From Annulohypoxylon bovei var. microspora (lineage: Eukaryota > Ascomycota > Sordariomycetes > Xylariales > Hypoxylaceae), in the NCBI GenBank assembly GCA_022836615.1, contig MU405246.1, positions 186,001 to 250,000 of the forward strand: a DNA stretch of 64,000 bases. Direction: 5' to 3'. Both the position numbers and the translations under genes were made by a program. Each line of letters begins with the position of its first letter. Position 1 is the stretch's first letter. A model generated the notes under the pieces. It searched no databases, was not told the DNA's origin, and worked only from the letters and a program-made list of their open reading frames with translations. Shown here piece after piece: positions 34,578 through 46,368 of this stretch.

Positions 34578-34648
34578 TGCATTAGCCGCGAATCGAACGC
34601 GGGGCCCATCGATGGCAACGATGGATTTTACCACTAAACCACTAATGC
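34578..34648 (-). tRNA. tRNA-Gly (anticodon GCC)
   Basis: On the minus strand the sequence begins GCATTAGTGGTTTAGTGG and folds as a cloverleaf: a 7-bp acceptor stem GCATTAG/CTAATGC, an anticodon stem CATCG/CGATG with loop TTGCCAT (anticodon GCC), and a T arm CCGCG-TTCGATT-CGCGG. The discriminator base is A (34578). There is no intron. Confidence 0.95.
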
Positions 34649-35024
34649 TAGTAGACCAACCTTATGGATAGCTGGAGTTGTGGATATTGTGGGGAGTCTT
34701 TAATTTACTTTATTAGGCGCTTGACATCGGACGAAATAGAATGTTGTTGTTTAGGGAAGCATTGTCGTAGGCTGCCTTCCTAGTCATAAGCAATAATGAT
34801 CACCCAATGAAACTAAATGCCGTCTTTGACATCTGAAGAAACTTCAGCGGAAATTGGTAAAATTGTAAAATTAGGTAGGTAATGGTGATACCCTCTTATT
34901 TTAAGTTCCTAACGCCCAACTGGACCATTAATGGTCAACAGTTAATTCTAATCTATTTGGTATACCCTTGTATGCATAAGTCTCTTCATATGTAAAGTAG
35001 GAAACAAGTGTACTAGTCTTTCAG

Positions 35025-36929
35025 TTAGATTTCGGCAAACCGTGGTGTGAGTTTGACCCTGAGGTATCCTTCGTGCCCCTTTTTGGGGTATGTGTCCAAA
35101 TATCTATATCCCTCGGCTTTATCTATTTCCTCGTCCCAAAGAGAAATATTGAAATTGTACAAAATGGCCACGAGCGTTTTTCGTAGAACGTGGCGGGCAA
35201 TGCTTGACGAGGTTAGCAGCGGTTTAACGTTGGCTTACACATGTGTAGTGGGAAAAACATGTAGAAGATAAAGACATATGACTTACAATTGTCCCAAGCA
35301 TGTTCTTGTACCAGTTCCGAACGTCACCGAGTTATTCCGCAGTTTTCGGGCATCGGGGCCAAATCCTAGCCAGCGATCTGGCTTAAACGTTTCTGGGTCG
35401 GGATATAGAACTGGATCTCGCTCTAGAAGATGTAGCGTAAAGCTTAGACTTGTCTATGATAATAGTTAGTCAAGAGGTAGATATCCTGCTTGGTCTGAAA
35501 TGTTTGTTACTCACCATTGGTGGTATGACAGTTTCATTGTATGTCACTGGTTCAGATGTTTGTCTCGGCTGTCGGTGCCACGCTGGCGAACTAAGGCGCG
35601 TTGATTCTCTGCATAATGCATCCTGGAAATCATATTAATAACTTGTCCCTTTTCTTCTTAATCCTCATTTTCTAGTTTGCTGGGTTGAATATTCGCAGTT
35701 GCTGTCCACCGGAGGAAAATTGATATGAACTCACAAGATAAGGAAGCTGCAAGAGCTTGGGATCACGCCAGATTTGGTATCCGTAAGTTCCAACATCTAG
35801 ACTACGATCGATCTCGGCTCGCAATTTTGTGACACAATCGGGATTTTGGATCATATTATGTAGCAGGAATGTCAGATTGCTCATTAGTGACTCGTTGCCG
35901 ATGAATATGGCTTGTGCGGTCTCCTCGATAACGATCTGCTCATTACCGATTTGGCGCCAGAGTTGTGATAGTACGTTTTTGTGCCCCTTTTCGGGCGGGC
36001 CGAGTGCGTCACCCTTCGTAATTCGCTCCAGGTATGAACTAGAAAGCTAAGACGGGGTAAGTCTTATACTCGTTATACATACCTAATTGAATTATAGAAA
36101 AATATTGAGTACTTACTGCGTCGAGCCAGCCGAGTGGTGATACTTTGCGAAGAGACGGAAGAATGTCGAACGCCTTTTTTATTGGAGGCATGGATCGCAG
36201 AACGGTGGCAAGATCGATTGCACTGAAAGCTCGCGTAGAGTCGTGCATAGCGATCAAGTCGGGGCTATTCAAAAATCCCAGATCCTCACCGAAGATATAC
36301 GAGGTCATAATATCGTTTGTGTAGGCCCATAGAACGTGCGTAAGGTTGGTAGAAGTCTTCATATCCGAGAAGGAAGTGAGCTTTCCGTGCAACGTCTCGA
36401 GTTGCGCGTTCATCTCAGTACCGGAAAATGATGCAAGGTTTGATCCGGTGAACAGTGGTTGTATCATAAATTTTCGTTCGCTGTGGGCTTGAGGAAGTGC
36501 AAGGCCACCAAGTAGCGTGTTAAGAAGACCGTAGTAGTTATCGCACTTTCTTAAGTCTGCCCTGTTGTGATGCTGAAGGCACGCCTCATGGTCAGAGAAA
36601 TGTAGTTCGTTTGGCCCTAATCGAACAACCGGTCCTACGGTATTGGTCAATAAAGGTTCCACTCGTTTATCATGTATAGATATTTATAGTGGCTAACCAT
36701 GTATCTCGTGAAGATTCCTTAAGTTTTCCAACCAATCATTCTTTACCAAGACATGATATGCTTCGTACAGCGTTGATGCGGCCGCCAACTTCGGCCCCGG
36801 AAACTTGGATAACGGGCTCAAAAATAGTCGATAGAATACCCGGATTATGACGAATAGGGAAACGAATGAGAGGAGGGCTACACAAGCCTGGGGGATAGAA
36901 AAGATAGGATGAACCCAAAGACTCAACAT
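35025..36929 (-). CDS. Cytochrome P450 monooxygenase
   Basis: Six exons deduced on the minus strand: 36929-36698, 36634-36117, 36046-35735, 35622-35515, 35453-35287 and 35202-35025, giving 504 aa with every phase consistent. An N-terminal membrane anchor (VALLSFVSLFVIIRVFYRLF) leads to the hinge KFPGPK. The I-helix region is AIFIGNESLMSN, the K-helix ExxR is ESTR, the PERF-type region reads FKPDRW, and the heme loop is FGTGTRTCLG with the axial Cys. The C-terminus (EGYRYLDTYPKKGHEGYL) is typical of fungal P450s near the trichodiene-oxygenase-like group. No backbone synthase is visible nearby, so this looks like a stand-alone P450. Family is certain; substrate unknown. Confidence 0.92.
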
Positions 36930-39848
36930 TGCGAACAAGATACAACGCTCGTTGTTTACCTTAAGCTCATATGGAGAAAAAGAAATACAACGAAGGTTTA
37001 TTGTTCCTCAACCTGTGCTCATCTAAATATTCAACAGATCAAGGAAATTGGAAGTGACCGGAGCCTGTGTCTATCTATATAGTTAACTAGAAATAGTTGG
37101 ACAACGACAGATGAGAGAAGGATCTCTTACCTACATCTATCGTGACTACCTATATCTCTCTTCAAATAGCATCCATCTGGCATCAGGCAGACACTATTAT
37201 CTTAACTCCCTTGCTATGGCGAAGCATCCTTCGACTCTAATACCTATATGTTATTCTCGTGTACCTGCTACCCAAACACATGGATTTGTCCGTCGTAGTT
37301 CAAGTGTGGTTCTGTGCCCCTTCCCCTCTCCTTCTCCGTATTATTGGCTTCCATGTGAAATTAATTCACGCCTCGGACTGCGGCTCTTTGTGGGATCGAA
37401 TTGCCTTGATCAGCCGCTACGGGGCTTATTGTATTATAATGATGGTTTTCTTCACTTATTTTTCCGGATTCTAGCTCAGACTACCCCTTAATGTCAAATG
37501 CTCTACACGACTATTCTCAACGGGGCGAATAGAGCCATTTTGGTATGCACAACTTCCTACATATTTAGATATATATGTGTATCTTCCCTAGAGCATCTAG
37601 ATAAGTACCTAGCTTTGCACTTGGCATACCCCTAAAGGGTACTTGGCAATAAGCTCCTTCACTATCGTTTGACAAGTCTACGAACATACTGAGTAGGTAC
37701 CTCGGTAGGTGTCACGATGCAAACCTAGCAGATGGAGAAACAACTATGTTGTTGCGCAAGGAGCTCTAACCCCTTGTGCCTACGGAATGCGGTATACATA
37801 CACATCATGCCCTTTGTCTACTCTGTTCCAGGACTAACCCCAATGGTCCCCTAAGGGCTGAGATCCCATCCTGCTGGGTCCCTGGTCCAAGCCTCAAGGC
37901 CATCCTCCCAAGGGGCGAGGCGTGGCAAGGCAAGGCAGAGAAGACCTCTGACAGTAGGTAGCTGAAAGCATTCTTACTCATTTAGCTAGCCGCCAAAAAT
38001 AGTATGAATCCCACGTGGTAAGCCTGGTATCTCATGGTTCTACGTAGTATACCGTGGAGGTGGATGCGAGCTGTGCGAGGGACCAGGGGTGGTCACTTAT
38101 ACGGTATAGCTTGGTAAGGATGTGGGAGTAACACGGCTTGGTAACTTAGAAATGTGATTATAGCTCGGATCTATACTAGATAACTATCAGCCTCAAGATG
38201 CGAACAAGATTATGGTAAGCACGTTAAACGCGTGGATACCCACGTACCTACCTCTTACCTGTCAAAGACTTCCACGTCATAACCCTAAATTGACTGTTTA
38301 TAGGTACGCAATTGTCAATAGAAACTAGGTTAAGACATAAATCTACATATATCTTTTAAAAGTTTCCATTCTAGCAACCACGTAGCTAACTAGCCAAGGG
38401 AAACTTAGTGCGAGAGGAGTTAAATGTAACCTCGCGTTGTCCTAAATCTACACTTTAACTAACTCTTGATTGGTTACTTCGGTTTCTATGGAGGATGTCT
38501 TTCGACCGATTTAGGAATATCTCTTACCACCCTAGACAGCCTAGATAATTTATTAATCCTATCCTAACGTCCGTTATGACAAATTCAGGCTGAGCCACGT
38601 GCCTACATGTAAGCGAGATTGACCATTAACGGTAGTGTGAAATTGAATCTCCAAATTAACTCCGGCGCGTTACAGATCGCACGTTCTACTCGCGGGATAG
38701 GGATCAGATAGCTCTTAGTTTAACGCGGGGGCCTAGATCAAGATCTCTCAAACCCACCAGTTGAAGCTGGAACCAAAGTCAATCCGCATCCCCTTCCTTC
38801 GTTTATACGAAAGGCCGATGTGTTTATTCCCTTAGGATTCGACACTATATATCCAGAAACAGAAACGTGAGTGTGTCTACGTGTCTTTGTACGGCGTGTT
38901 CGAGATTTCGTCATCTCTACGAAGACAGATCAGTACGACTTGGTAGCTGGGTAGGTAGGGCTTGGCCTGGAACATGATGCGATCTTACCTAATTCTACCT
39001 TGCTAATTGTACCTAGGCAGGTATGATTCCATATTCTAGACTCTCGGAGGACCCTACCTAATAATTACTTTCGCCGAGGGCTTATTCGCGCGTCAGACGA
39101 AACTAGAGAACCGCCCAGAGAACCGCCCTTCGCCGTAACCTGCAAAATAGGATGCATATTAGTAACTCGATATTCAATCTTTTAATTGGAACTGTGCCGC
39201 GATCAAGATCTTACCAGAATACTAGTACCGGCACGAGTACCTACTAGACATCCTTGGAGGTATCTAGAATAGGTATCTAACATTTGTCAACTAACTACCG
39301 GCGATCAAAGCATGCCAGATAGTTTCTACTTACCACACGCGAATATTTGATTCCGTAACTCCAGTTATAACATCGCTATATTGGTACCCAAAAGCAACAT
39401 TCAGCCTCTCAATCTTGCCGGTGACCTAGTCGGATTCATTTCGAAGTTGTTGCAAATCCAATGCGACGTAACAAAATTGTTCAAGTCCGATATTGGTAGG
39501 ATGCCAAGTGTCAGATTGTAATCTTCAATCCTACCCGGCTGGCCAAATATGTACATAACGGCGCCTCAGTGATATTCTGGGGTAGTGTCAGGCCGAACTG
39601 CCACAACACGGTGGTGTCGGATGCCCCGAGCTGAATGATATTGATACCAGTTGAAACCGGCCAAGTCTACTCGTCCTGGGAATCGGGTAACTACCGAGGT
39701 AGGGACCTAGTAAGGAGGCCAATATGTAGCCCCAAATATTGACCTGATCCTTGGTACTGCCCTCGTAAAACCAGGTCTCTCAGCTCTGATCCTCTGTAGA
39801 AGCAACGTTAGCCGATTTAATTCTTAATTCCTAAACCTTCTCTTTCCC
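36930..39848. other. 2.9-kb gene-poor region
   Basis: No supported gene. ORFs at 37111-37491 and 37776-37961 show no domain. The region holds the P450 promoter, a dispersed-repeat copy (listed separately) and several TACCTAGGTA-like motifs (about 37697, 38950 and 39010). Confidence 0.5.
37741..37830 (+). repeat. Dispersed repeat, copy B
   Basis: This stretch shares an interrupted pattern with 63058-63143: TTGCGCAAGGA, CTCT, TGCCTA, GCGGTATACA and CCCTTTGTC occur in the same order and spacing. A shorter match lies at about 23302-23375. No coding potential was seen; the family identity is unknown. Confidence 0.5.
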
Positions 39849-40684
39849 TAAGTTGATCCACCAGTATGCGAACATACCGAGTGCGGGCCACCGATTTCCC
39901 ATATAAAATCGCCAAAACACGATATTCATAACTTAATAAATAAAATAGCTATAAATAAACAGTTTGCGTGTTTGAATAGTTTATTATGAATTATGATAGT
40001 ATAAAAAGTCTTAGAAATTTTAAAAAATCGTATGTATTTTTAATTAATTGTTGAAATCGCAAGGTTTCGTTTTATATGGGAAATATATATAAAATACCAC
40101 GTTCACTTTTAAAATTCATAATTAAATACCCAATGCATTTTCAATTTTATTTCTATTTTTATAAAATAATATCTTATATTATGTATAATATGTAAAAGTT
40201 TTAAATAATGAAATAATTTTTCCATTTAAATAAAAATAATTATAGATTTTTGGGTTCATTTTTATATGGAAAAATTCCCCCCAAAATTTACATTTCTTAA
40301 TACTTAATTCAATAAATTACTTATACGTAAGAAAATTATACATTATAAACCTTAAAGCAAGAGTATTTTAATTCCATTTTTATTAAAAATATACATTCGT
40401 TATTTGTCAAGTTATGAATTTTAAAAGTGAACGTGGTATTTTATATATGTTTCCCATATAAAACGAAACCTTGCGATTTCAACAATTAATTAAAAATACA
40501 TACGATTTTTTAAAATTTCTAAGACTTTTTATACTATCATAATTCATAATAAACTATTCAAACACGCAAACTGTTTATTTATAGCTATTTTATTTATTAA
40601 GTTATGAATATCGTGTTTTGGCGATTTTATATGGGAAATCGGTGGCCCGCACTCGGTATGTTCGCATACTGGTGGATCAACTTA
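39849..40684. mobile_element. Foldback/MITE-like DNA element, copy 2 (836 bp, TA target site)
   Basis: The same family as 3025-3861, with its unique core in reverse orientation relative to copy 1. Flanking TA dinucleotides are at 39849-39850 and 40683-40684, and the arms start AGTTGATCCACCAGTATGCG on both sides. The two arms, each about 270 bp, appear identical except for one position near 40084 and its mirror. The 14-bp motif occurs at 39895, 40070, 40260 (one base changed), 40450 and 40625: the same 175-190-190-175 spacing as copy 1. There is no ORF. The near-perfect arms suggest a recent insertion or active homogenisation. Confidence 0.92.
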
Positions 40685-41784
40685 ACGAATCTATCTGTTG
40701 AGTCTGTGTTTGATTTCACCGCGCCCATCCGAAGATAATTGTTCCTTTCGATACCCAGGTGAACAAGTGACGTTGATCACCCGCTGAGATTGATTAGCGC
40801 CTCTAACCCTACCTGTTATTGTACGGAACCTCCAATTGATTATTAAATATGAATCCCGGGCATATTCGAAAAAGAGTGTTGCGTCACGTTAAGTCCTATT
40901 AAAGGTACATGAATCATGGCCGTTCTCGGAAAGTCAAATCCCAGAACCTCACACTCTTTGGTCGATCTAAGAGTTCTTGTTTTGAACAGCTGCTCGAGAT
41001 TATCCCTCCATTTCATAAGATGTATGTCGTCTATCCCCTTAACTGGCAGCTAACCTCAGACAGCGATTATTAGGTAGTTAACGACTTCTCCACGCCGGAA
41101 TAACCCTTGTTGCTAGGATAATGGGTCTCTATGTCAGTTCTATAGCTCGATATGTCGTCGTTGATACTTTACCTCCTCGACCGAACTAGATACATAAGAG
41201 TCCAGCGCTTTTCTCGAGTGTAAAGATAGTCTTAATCTCATTTATCCCTATCCTATCACTTTGGCCGATAATAATCGTCTTTATGGCGTCGTAGTCCCAT
41301 CATTCGCGTACTCGCCCGCACCATTCTTAGTATTGGATTTTATTTCGTTCCTTAAATTTTTATTTCTTCTACTTTTTATTAAATTCTCTTTCAGTCGCCG
41401 TACCACCACAATAAAGTGAACAGTAGAATGGTTGAATAATAATATTTCTGTGAAGCAGTTATGAGATGATGAGTTGAGGAACAGAACTGAGAAAAAGAAA
41501 AGAGAAGGAGAAAAGGGGGGTTGATGTCGTCTATTTTCGGTCTAGTCTCAGATTACATAATGAAACCTTCGGAATAACGGAGTTAAGAAATTTGTAGAAA
41601 CTGGTGGGCTCTTTCCAGTTCATTCTCCGCACCAGTAGCAAGTGGGCTATTACATCAGCCACTTCTTGCACCTGAACATCGAAGCGTCGTCATTATTTCC
41701 ATTCTTTCTCAATCAACAACATTTTGTTCAACCTCATCATTTCTTCTGTTAGCCATCACTTTTTGTTACCTGTCAAACGCAACA
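40685..41784. other. Intergenic region upstream of the BAX-inhibitor-like gene
   Basis: No coding signal; pyrimidine-rich tracts near 41340-41400 and 41700-41760 are likely core-promoter or 5' UTR sequence of the next gene. Confidence 0.5.
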
Positions 41785-42878
41785 ATGTCCTTCACGATCA
41801 CAATTCGTGCGGGGCCTGCGCGCCTCGCTTCTCGATTACCAGAGCTCACAAAAAGCTCTTTTCGATCCGCAGCTCCCATCCGAGCATTCCATCAATCCGC
41901 CAGATCATCCAACTTCTTCACATCGCGAACGACTGTCGCATCCACGCTATTGCGATCGACTCCGAAAAATGCATTTGCGCAATCGTCCAGAACATACATG
42001 CAGCAGGGTGCTGCACCCGTAGCCGACTCAGGTTCGACGATGCGTAGAATGTTAACGGGCGGCGCAATATTCGGTGGCACTCTTATCGCCATCAATGCTG
42101 TCTTTAACCGCGAAACCCGAGAGGATGGCGGAATGCCACCATTCGAGCGCTCGTACCTAAATTCGACCTTCCTTCACACCGGCCTCGGCATTGGTATCAT
42201 TGGTCTTACTGCGCGACAGATGGTTCAGAGTGGTTTTGTCTACAGAATAATGGTGACAAATCCGTGGGTTGTGGGTATCGGTGGTTTGGCTCTTAGCTTT
42301 GGTACCATGCTTGGAACTCGAGCTATTGATCCTGACAAGTGAGTATTATCTGTACCTTTCTTAAAACCGACGCCGATCTAACATCAAATAGCTACGTTCC
42401 AAAGTACGCCCTGTGGACTGCGTTTAACGCTACCCAGGCTGCCTTCATCGCCCCCCTCATAGCATTCGCGCCTGGTGTCCTGATCGCCCGTGCTGGACTT
42501 TACACCGTCGCCATGATGGGATCTATTTCGTTTGTGGGTGCTACCGCCAAGCAGGAGAAGTACTTGTACATCGGTGGTCCTCTTCTTGCCGGTGCGGCTA
42601 TCGTTGCCGTCTCAGGTCTCGCTCCTCTCATCATCCCAGCAACCGCCGCCCGAACACTGGCACTCACGGAGAATCTCTGGTTGTATGGTGGTCTAGCGGT
42701 CTTCGGTGGTTTCACGCTGTACGATGTTCAGAAGATTCTCTACCATTCCCGCCTGGCCGAGCAGGGTATTATCAAGAAGGATCCGGTTAATGAGAGTATC
42801 TCGCTCGAGTTAGACTTCTTAAACATTTTCATCAGGATGGTTCAGATCTTGATGCTACAGCAAAACCGCAGGAAGTAA
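41785..42878 (+). CDS. Mitochondrial BAX inhibitor-1 family protein (GHITM/MICS1-like)
   Basis: Exons 41785-42338 and 42392-42878 (53-nt intron with branch TCTAAC), giving 346 aa. The first about 60 residues are Arg/Ser/Ala-rich with almost no acidic residues (MSFTITIRAGPARLASRLPE), a mitochondrial presequence. About seven hydrophobic segments follow, including GGAIFGGTLIAINAVF, LGIGIIGLTARQMV, WVVGIGGLALSFGTM and APLIAFAPGVLIARAG, and the BI-1 family C-terminal part (YGGLAVFGGFTLYDVQKI, then ELDFLNIFIRMVQIL). GHITM-type proteins sit in the mitochondrial inner membrane and affect cristae structure and Ca2+/H+ exchange. Residues DVQ and the Asp in ELDF match the family's conserved C-terminal acidic sites. 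Confidence 0.9.
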
Positions 42879-44322
42879 AGTGGAAGTTCTATTAAGGAAT
42901 TGGTTACGGAGGAGCTAGGACGGGGAGTGAAACAGAAATAGGTCCATTCAAAACCATCCAGGGCCTAAATCATGAGACCGACTAGCATACAGACTTAATC
43001 TGATTATTGGAGGTAGAATGCAAACTCTCCTCTCTGCTAAAGACAACGTCAAGATTGTCCAGGACTGTATAAATGTACAAATGTACAAATGAACAATGCA
43101 ATAAAAATAAAAATAAAACCGACAACTCCCACATCACTTTTTGATAATAGATAATTCGATTATCATTTGCGTTCTCAGACGAGATATAAAATCGTTCCTG
43201 TAGTTAGGGATATGATAGATATCGTTGTGATTTGTCTCGCATGCGCCAAGGATTCCTGGTCTGATGAATTATGTGGACGAAGAGCTCTAGCTTACTTGAT
43301 TGGGTAGTGTGACGTTCTCAGGTGACTTAACATCCAAGCAGGAGAGAAAATATGCAAATTTGTTACCAACCATTTCTTACTATTTCCCTTTACACGGACG
43401 TGGAAGCGCTTTAAAATCTTGGAAGTCGCTTAGTCGCTTAAATAATTGGAACCTCCTAAGTTATCTCATGTACATACAGTATATATATTGGATGTGGTTA
43501 CGTACACCCATACACATAGATCAAATAGAGAGTTAATAAGGTTCAGACACAGTGATTGTCAACTGACAGGCAGTTCAGCTAGAACCATTTACCTACATAC
43601 TAATATGTTTCTGTTGAAGATTTGAGGCTGAGACCTGAAAAAACGATAAGCTGTTAAATCCGATAACTGCTCTTTCCCTTTCTTCGTATGACTTTCCTCC
43701 ATGACCGAATCCTTCGGTGAGAGGGAACGTTCAACCCCTGTCCTTTTCAAAATCCATAGATGCACCTTCTCAAGCTTCCGCCTTCCGCCGCCAAATGACT
43801 TACACAATGTGCATGCATATGTGAGTCAAGTACCTCAAGTACTCCACCTACAGGCTACCAGCTTCAAGATTCGAATCTCACCTCTTCATCTTCCATGTTC
43901 AATGTTACTCTCGTTAATTTGCGACACATAATAATATCATAGCAACTTACATGCCGTTCATTCTACAACTCGTTACCTATTTCAAACATTGCACCGAGGC
44001 ATATAATACGGAGGGTTCCAATCCTTTAGGTACTTAATTGGAACCCTCTTCTAGCCTGGATCCATGGATATGGACAATGTCCTCATTCAGCGGAAAACAG
44101 ATTTTTAAGTAAGCCATCTATTTGCTTTTTCGGCTTCCATACCTGCCTTCCCGGGTAGGCATCTCTTAAGCTGCGGCTGCCCGTCTACTTCCCCAATCCT
44201 AGCCTTGACATATATCCTAGAAGCTCCGGCTAGAAGCTCAGCTCCCCCTCCGGGTCCCCAATCACACCGTACTTCTTTAGTGCGGTGCCGAGTAAGGCCA
44301 ACACCACTCAAACGAATGCTAA
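42879..44322. other. Intergenic region
   Basis: No supported gene. It should contain the 3' UTR of the upstream gene and the missing first exon of the F-box gene. A perfect 12-bp inverted repeat lies at 44011-44048. Confidence 0.45.
44011..44048. repeat. Perfect 12-bp inverted repeat
   Basis: GAGGGTTCCAAT at 44011-44022 is exactly mirrored by ATTGGAACCCTC at 44037-44048, with a 14-nt loop. It sits upstream of the F-box gene. No function is assigned. Confidence 0.6.
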
Positions 44323-45891
44323 CTATTATCAAGCCACGCTCGTTCCAAATTAAAAAAGTCTAAGGGATTGAGAGGTATAATAAAGAAGCTATCTATTAGG
44401 CGAATCACAAATCAACCTGGTGACGCCGGGGATCCTAATTCTTTGATTGACAATGACGATCAATCATCCATTGGCAATCCTGCCAGTCCCATCGACCTCG
44501 GCATCACCTTGACCAACAACAGTAGTGACACCAATGCTCAAAATGTCAAGCCCAAGAACGCTATTATCCAGACCGAGCAGAAAGTCTCGGGCTTGTTACT
44601 TCTCCCACAAGAGCTATTTGATCACATAACTAGTTACTTAGGACATGCTCATATCGTACTACTGGCCCTTATCAACAAGGAGCTCATGTACCGGTTCATG
44701 ACCTCATGCATAAGGCTCGGCATTGTAGAACCATACGAGCCAGTCTCCTACCGTGTTCTGAACAAATTCATCCAGAAGGCCGACTCGTCAAAGACCAAGA
44801 TCCGCGGGACACTGCTCAGCCTTATCGACTATGACATGGAGGACGTTGTTTACTGCTACAAGTGCAGGCGACTACACGATCCCTTCCTAACGTTCAAGGA
44901 CCGCGCTTATGCCCCGTGGAAAGCCGCTAGGTGCGCTGATTGGTCCATGGATCATCATATGCCGCCACGAGCCACCAGAAAGCTGCTGCGCACTATTACC
45001 AAACGTCGCCTCCATGGCGCCGAGTATAGGCATCTATTACAGCAGGTGAACAACACCCAAACGACATACCACAAAGGAATCCTAGCCCAGGTCTCTTTAA
45101 GAGCGCGCTACCGCAACGGCGACTTACTTTTAAAGCGCCAACAGGTTATCTCGCCCATCGACAAGTCGGCACTGTCGTTATGGTTATTCGGACAGATGCT
45201 CAAGGACCCGCCGTCCATTAGCACCTCATTTCTATCGCTGCCTAAGATTTACTTGATGTGCAATCATCAGAACTGGGCTTCCGTGTTCGCGCCGCTAATA
45301 CAGCATCTGATTGAACCCCTCTGTGAAGGCGATCATTCTGGCCAAAGCGAACCGAAACATACGCCGGCCTGCTTCAGCAGCGAACCCCTCGACGTATCGA
45401 AGCATGAAGGCCACATGATTTACGAACGCCTCAAACGAGTAACCTCCAGCGCAAAGCATAACCCAATGGACGTGCCAACTCTCCTAGGCGATGTCCTAGG
45501 CTGTACCAAATGCACGACGGATTTTAGCATCGATGTCGTCCCCCTACCCGGACCCTTCGGCTGGGGTTTTGTCCTAAGCACGTGGCTGGACCTCGGCAGA
45601 CTTGACTTCTGCTCTAAGTGGGACAGCCATCGGGAGGCACGGCCGTGCCGAGAGATCAAACGGCAATTGCCACATGGCGACATATGCGAAATGTTCGAAG
45701 ATTTGTCTTCACGGCTAGATTACCGCCCTCAAATCAGCGAGGCCAATCTCTTCAGGATGCATAATTACATGTGGAGCGCGAGAGCAAGGGTAGGCAAGGA
45801 CAGGTATATGAATTGGTCCTCGGGGCACACGTGCGATCCCGCCACGGGGTGGATCGACGATCCGGATCCGTTGGAGGAAGCGGACCGTTAA
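44323..45891 (+). CDS. F-box domain protein (5' end unresolved)
   Basis: The frame is open from 44323 to the stop at 45891, but contains no ATG before the F-box, so the start codon must lie in an upstream exon. Acceptor candidates with a nearby CTAAC branch site lie at about 44333 and 44363. The F-box is LLLLPQELFDHITSYLGHAH and its continuation. It is followed by a possible Zn pair (YCYKCRRLHDPF), a basic segment (KLLRTITKRRLHG) and a second Cys pair (GCTKC). Such F-box proteins with a C-terminal Cys/Trp-rich region are common in Sordariomycetes and are predicted SCF substrate receptors. No substrate can be named. Confidence 0.75.
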   Translation, partial: LLSSHARSKLKKSKGLRGIIKKLSIRRITNQPGDAGDPNSLIDNDDQSSIGNPASPIDLGITLTNNSSDTNAQNVKPKNAIIQTEQKVSGLLLLPQELFDHITSYLGHAHIVLLALINKELMYRFMTSCIRLGIVEPYEPVSYRVLNKFIQKADSSKTKIRGTLLSLIDYDMEDVVYCYKCRRLHDPFLTFKDRAYAPWKAARCADWSMDHHMPPRATRKLLRTITKRRLHGAEYRHLLQQVNNTQTTYHKGILAQVSLRARYRNGDLLLKRQQVISPIDKSALSLWLFGQMLKDPPSISTSFLSLPKIYLMCNHQNWASVFAPLIQHLIEPLCEGDHSGQSEPKHTPACFSSEPLDVSKHEGHMIYERLKRVTSSAKHNPMDVPTLLGDVLGCTKCTTDFSIDVVPLPGPFGWGFVLSTWLDLGRLDFCSKWDSHREARPCREIKRQLPHGDICEMFEDLSSRLDYRPQISEANLFRMHNYMWSARARVGKDRYMNWSSGHTCDPATGWIDDPDPLEEADR

Positions 45892-46368
45892 GCATGAGCC
45901 GAAGTACGCGGAAATAGGCCTGCTTTACTACGGGAGCAGAACGTAAGTGGGAAGGCTTTATGCCTATACGATTACTAATACGAGTTCGGCTTCGACATAA
46001 AGGGATTTATGTGCATCGGCGGTGGCGTTTTCGATCACGGGGGTCATTTGATTGAATTATGGCGCGGAGTTACCGGGTTCGCTAAGACGATCATTGAGTT
46101 ATTTTGATAATCAGCATAGCGATTGAGTTGAATTCGTTTTATAATGAGGAAAATACTAGCCTCAAAATATGAGGTCGATTTGGATCTCTCCGTACCCTCT
46201 TTGAAGCCTCTAGAACATTTTAAAAATGTCTCGAGCTGTTGAGTCATATAAACGAACCCCCAGAGAAAATCTAGCATAATATGACATAGCATATCACAAT
46301 GAAATCACCAATTCTCCCCGCCCTTGAAGCCCAACCCAACGCCTATCTCATCGCAGCCCCACCTCACC
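45892..46368. other. Intergenic region between convergent genes
   Basis: About 480 bp separating the F-box gene (+) from the convergent MsrA gene (-). No coding signal is seen; it presumably carries both 3' untranslated regions. Confidence 0.5.

Noticed and set aside
36635..36697. A 36-nt first intron in the P450 gene (acceptor at 36662)
   Set aside because: Too short for a fungal intron. The acceptor at 36635 gives a 63-nt intron and restores the expected HEIHGPVVRLGPNEL join.
35025..36929. P450 as part of a secondary-metabolite cluster
   Set aside because: No polyketide synthase, non-ribosomal peptide synthetase, terpene synthase or pathway regulator lies within the window near it.
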